Assembly: GCA_001462255.1 (NCBI GenBank)
Contig: LIUJ01000170.1
Location: forward strand, 1,381 to 6,702
Length of the DNA: 5,322 bases
Direction: 5' to 3'
Source: Fibrobacteria bacterium GUT77
GTDB lineage: Bacteria; Fibrobacterota; Chitinivibrionia; Chitinivibrionales; Chitinispirillaceae
The position numbers and the translations under genes were made by a program. The notes under the pieces were generated by a model. It saw only the letters and a list, made by a program, of their open reading frames with translations. It searched no databases and had not been told where the DNA came from. Below, one piece after another: positions 3,487 through 5,322 of this stretch. How positions within the stretch are numbered: position 1 is the stretch's first letter; the number at the start of each line of letters is the position of its first letter.

Positions 3487-5295
3487 ATGGCGACAGTAAC
3501 CGGCATTGACGATACGGAAAACAACACCTCGGAGCCCACCGACGCCGCCGAGCCGCTCTCTTTTGACGAAACGGTGAGAGCGGCGCTGGCTTTCTGCGGA
3601 ACGCTCCCGCCGGAATTTGCGCCATGCGGACACCTGCTCTCCGAATTGCAGACGCGGCTCTCCAAGGGACGGTTGCACTTCGCCGTGCTCGGTCAATTCA
3701 ACCGCGGCAAAAGCACTTTCATAAACGCGTTACTGCGCATCAAAACCCTGCCCACCTCCGTTTTGCCGCTGACCTCCGTTCCCACGCTCATAGAGTACGG
3801 CGCGGAAACGACGTGCCGGATAAGATTCCTCGACGAACGTGAGGACACTGTTGTAACAGCCGCCTCCGGCGAGATGGAGTCCGCCCTGCGGCAATACGTA
3901 GCCGAAGCGAACAACCCGAAAAACCGCCTGCGCGTACGGGACGCGACGCTGACCTGCGCAAGCGACCTGCTCGCCAACGGAACCGTACTGATAGACACCC
4001 CCGGCTTCGGCTCTACTCACCTGCACAACACACAAACCACGCTCGACCTCTTAGTCGAGTGCGACGCCGCGCTTTTCCTCCTCTCCGCCGACCCGCCCAT
4101 GACGCAAACGGAGATGGAGTTCCTACGCCAAGTAAAGGAACGCATCCCAAAGCTCTACTTTATCCTAAACAAGGTAGACCTCCTCTCCCCCAACGAGCTG
4201 CGCGAGGTGGAGGGATTCATACGCGGCATTTTAACCGGCGAACTCGGCTTCCCGCCCGACGTCGCCCTCTACCGCACCTGCGCCGTTAAAGCCGAACGCG
4301 CCAACGCCGACAAAGAGGGCGACAAAGCCTGGGAACAAAGCGGTTTGGGCGCCGTCAAAAGAGAAGTTCTCGACTTCATGATACGCGAAAAATATTTTAC
4401 TCTCTCCGAGGCGCTAAGCGACAAGTACAAAGAGATCGTCGCCGACATAAGGGCGCGCCTCGAAAAAAGATTGAGCGACATCACGGCGCCGGTAGCCGAC
4501 GCGCAACGGGAACTGAACGCGATCGCCGGCGCCATACAATCCATAGGCATAGAAATGGCGTCGCAAACAAAACGTTGCGCCGACGAAAACGGCGCGCTAA
4601 CGGAAAAGCTCGACGCGTTGATAAAAGAAAACAGGGAACACTGCGCCGCCTCCATAAAAAAAACGTTGGACGCGACGCTCAGCGGCAGATACTCCCCCGC
4701 CGAAGCCGTAGGCATCGCGGCCGCCTCGTTGCCCAAACACGCCGCCGACGCCGGAGCCTACCTCCTAAGCGCCATGGTGGAATCGGCAAACAAAGCCATA
4801 CGCGCCGTCGCGCTACACCACGCGCTCAACCTCGCGAACCTGCAAAAACGCCACGCCGAACTCCTCAAAAGCGGCGGTCTGGTACGGCAAGACGCGGAAA
4901 AATTCGTGGAACAAGCGGAAATCCCCCCGCCGGCAAGCGCCAAAATATTCGACGCGACCGCCTGGGGAACGCCGCAACCGCGAACAGCCGACTTCCTCAA
5001 AAAAAAATCGGCGCGGCTCGAAACAATAAGAGCCTTCTACGAACCCCTCTGCGACCGTTGCGTAACCGCAAATATGGACAAAGCCGCGAAACACGGACGC
5101 CTGCTCTGCAACGGAGCGTGGGAAAAACTGCGTATCGCGATCAAAGCGTCATACCAAGAAATGATCGACTACATGAAACAACTGCATACGGCAAAACAAG
5201 AACGTCTTTATAAGACGCAAGAGGATATTAAGGGGGAGGCGGCGTTTCTTAAAGAGAAGATTAGGGAGTGTCCTAAGGCGTTTGAAAAGATTTAA
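3487..5295 (+). CDS. Bacterial dynamin-like GTPase
   Basis: The 602-residue protein has an N-terminal dynamin-family GTPase domain (about 55-320) and a long helical, probably coiled-coil, C-terminal part. The GTP-binding motifs are complete: G1 GQFNRGKST (69-77), G2 region PLTSVPT (94-100) with candidate Thr96/Thr100, G3 DTPGF (170-174) and G4 NKVD (228-231). The lead-in LPTSVLPLTSVPTLIEYG is characteristic of bacterial dynamin-like proteins rather than Era or EngA GTPases. Such proteins hydrolyse GTP to assemble on and remodel membranes, for example in membrane repair, vesicle release or phage defence. I see no transmembrane or strongly hydrophobic paddle segment; the most apolar stretch (about 405-440) contains Lys, His and Asp. 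Membrane contact would need an amphipathic surface or a partner. ATG 3487 is the first possible start after an in-frame stop at 3439-3441; it has no ribosome site. The gene is divergent from the small membrane gene and appears monocistronic, ending before a hairpin. The exact role is unknown. Confidence 0.9.
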   Translation: MATVTGIDDTENNTSEPTDAAEPLSFDETVRAALAFCGTLPPEFAPCGHLLSELQTRLSKGRLHFAVLGQFNRGKSTFINALLRIKTLPTSVLPLTSVPTLIEYGAETTCRIRFLDEREDTVVTAASGEMESALRQYVAEANNPKNRLRVRDATLTCASDLLANGTVLIDTPGFGSTHLHNTQTTLDLLVECDAALFLLSADPPMTQTEMEFLRQVKERIPKLYFILNKVDLLSPNELREVEGFIRGILTGELGFPPDVALYRTCAVKAERANADKEGDKAWEQSGLGAVKREVLDFMIREKYFTLSEALSDKYKEIVADIRARLEKRLSDITAPVADAQRELNAIAGAIQSIGIEMASQTKRCADENGALTEKLDALIKENREHCAASIKKTLDATLSGRYSPAEAVGIAAASLPKHAADAGAYLLSAMVESANKAIRAVALHHALNLANLQKRHAELLKSGGLVRQDAEKFVEQAEIPPPASAKIFDATAWGTPQPRTADFLKKKSARLETIRAFYEPLCDRCVTANMDKAAKHGRLLCNGAWEKLRIAIKASYQEMIDYMKQLHTAKQERLYKTQEDIKGEAAFLKEKIRECPKAFEKI

Positions 5296-5305
5296 AGTCA
5301 CACAT

Positions 5306-5322
5306 ACGCCGCTTCGCGGCGT
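5306..5322 (+). terminator. Hairpin, probable intrinsic terminator cut by the window edge
   Basis: ACGCCGC and GCGGCGT form a perfect 7-bp GC-rich stem with a TTC loop, ten bases after the dynamin stop. The expected T-run would begin just past the last base of the window, so it cannot be confirmed. The hairpin is symmetric and could also serve a gene converging from the right. Confidence 0.55.

Noticed and set aside
3345..3665. Longer 106-codon version of the small membrane protein
   Set aside because: Its first 60 or so codons lie antisense to the start of the dynamin gene and are low-complexity Ser/Val/Ala. The membrane helix and the basic start are explained by the ATG at 3467.
4575..5213. 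Arg-rich plus-strand frame of 212 codons
   Set aside because: It is a shifted frame inside the dynamin gene; the extreme Arg content is a frame artefact and no start signal precedes it.

Overview
This window looks like bacterial chromosome from a GC-rich, probably anaerobic, signalling-rich Gram-negative-type lineage. Coding DNA is GC-rich, while the gaps that hold promoters are very AT-rich. The phylum cannot be fixed from this sequence. The DRTGG-PHP pair is typical of anaerobes that carry [FeFe] hydrogenases. DUF2934 proteins are known mainly from Acidobacteria, delta-proteobacteria-like groups and related phyla. Nothing looks like a phage, insertion sequence, plasmid or CRISPR array.

Layout. 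(A) Positions 1-800, minus strand: a tRNA-Arg(CCG) gene is followed 45 nt later by a STAS-domain protein (anti-sigma-factor-antagonist type) with a long proline-rich tail that runs off the left edge. The STAS gene has a strong Shine-Dalgarno (SD) sequence but no ATG, GTG or TTG at the right distance; the correctly placed codon is ATT. (B) Positions 801-933: an AT-rich divergent promoter region with four copies of ATTAAT and a good sigma-70-type promoter pointing right. (C) Positions 934-2942, plus strand: a three-gene operon of an HDOD signalling protein, a single-domain DRTGG protein and a PHP-family metal-dependent phosphoesterase. The last two overlap at TTGA. (D) Positions 2961-3467, minus strand: a 40-residue single-pass membrane peptide overlaps, through its stop region, the ribosome-binding site of a DUF2934 protein with a histone-H1-like Ala/Pro/Lys tail. 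(E) Positions 3487-5295, plus strand: a bacterial dynamin-like GTPase starts head-to-head with the membrane peptide, only 19 bp away. A hairpin cut by the right edge is probably its terminator.

How the parts may work together. HDOD, DRTGG and PHP are regulatory or nucleotide-linked domains and are probably co-translated. In other anaerobes DRTGG-PHP pairs sit beside hydrogenase subunits and an anti-sigma-factor kinase. Here an HDOD protein leads the operon and a STAS protein, the usual partner of such kinases, lies divergently beside it. The second unit (membrane peptide, DUF2934 protein, dynamin) shares one very tight divergent start region and is the best candidate for an undescribed module. 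The dynamin has no transmembrane segment of its own, and a tiny membrane protein is encoded next to it. That link is inference only.

The plus strand is C- and A-rich whichever way genes point, so plus-strand genes are probably on the lagging replication strand.
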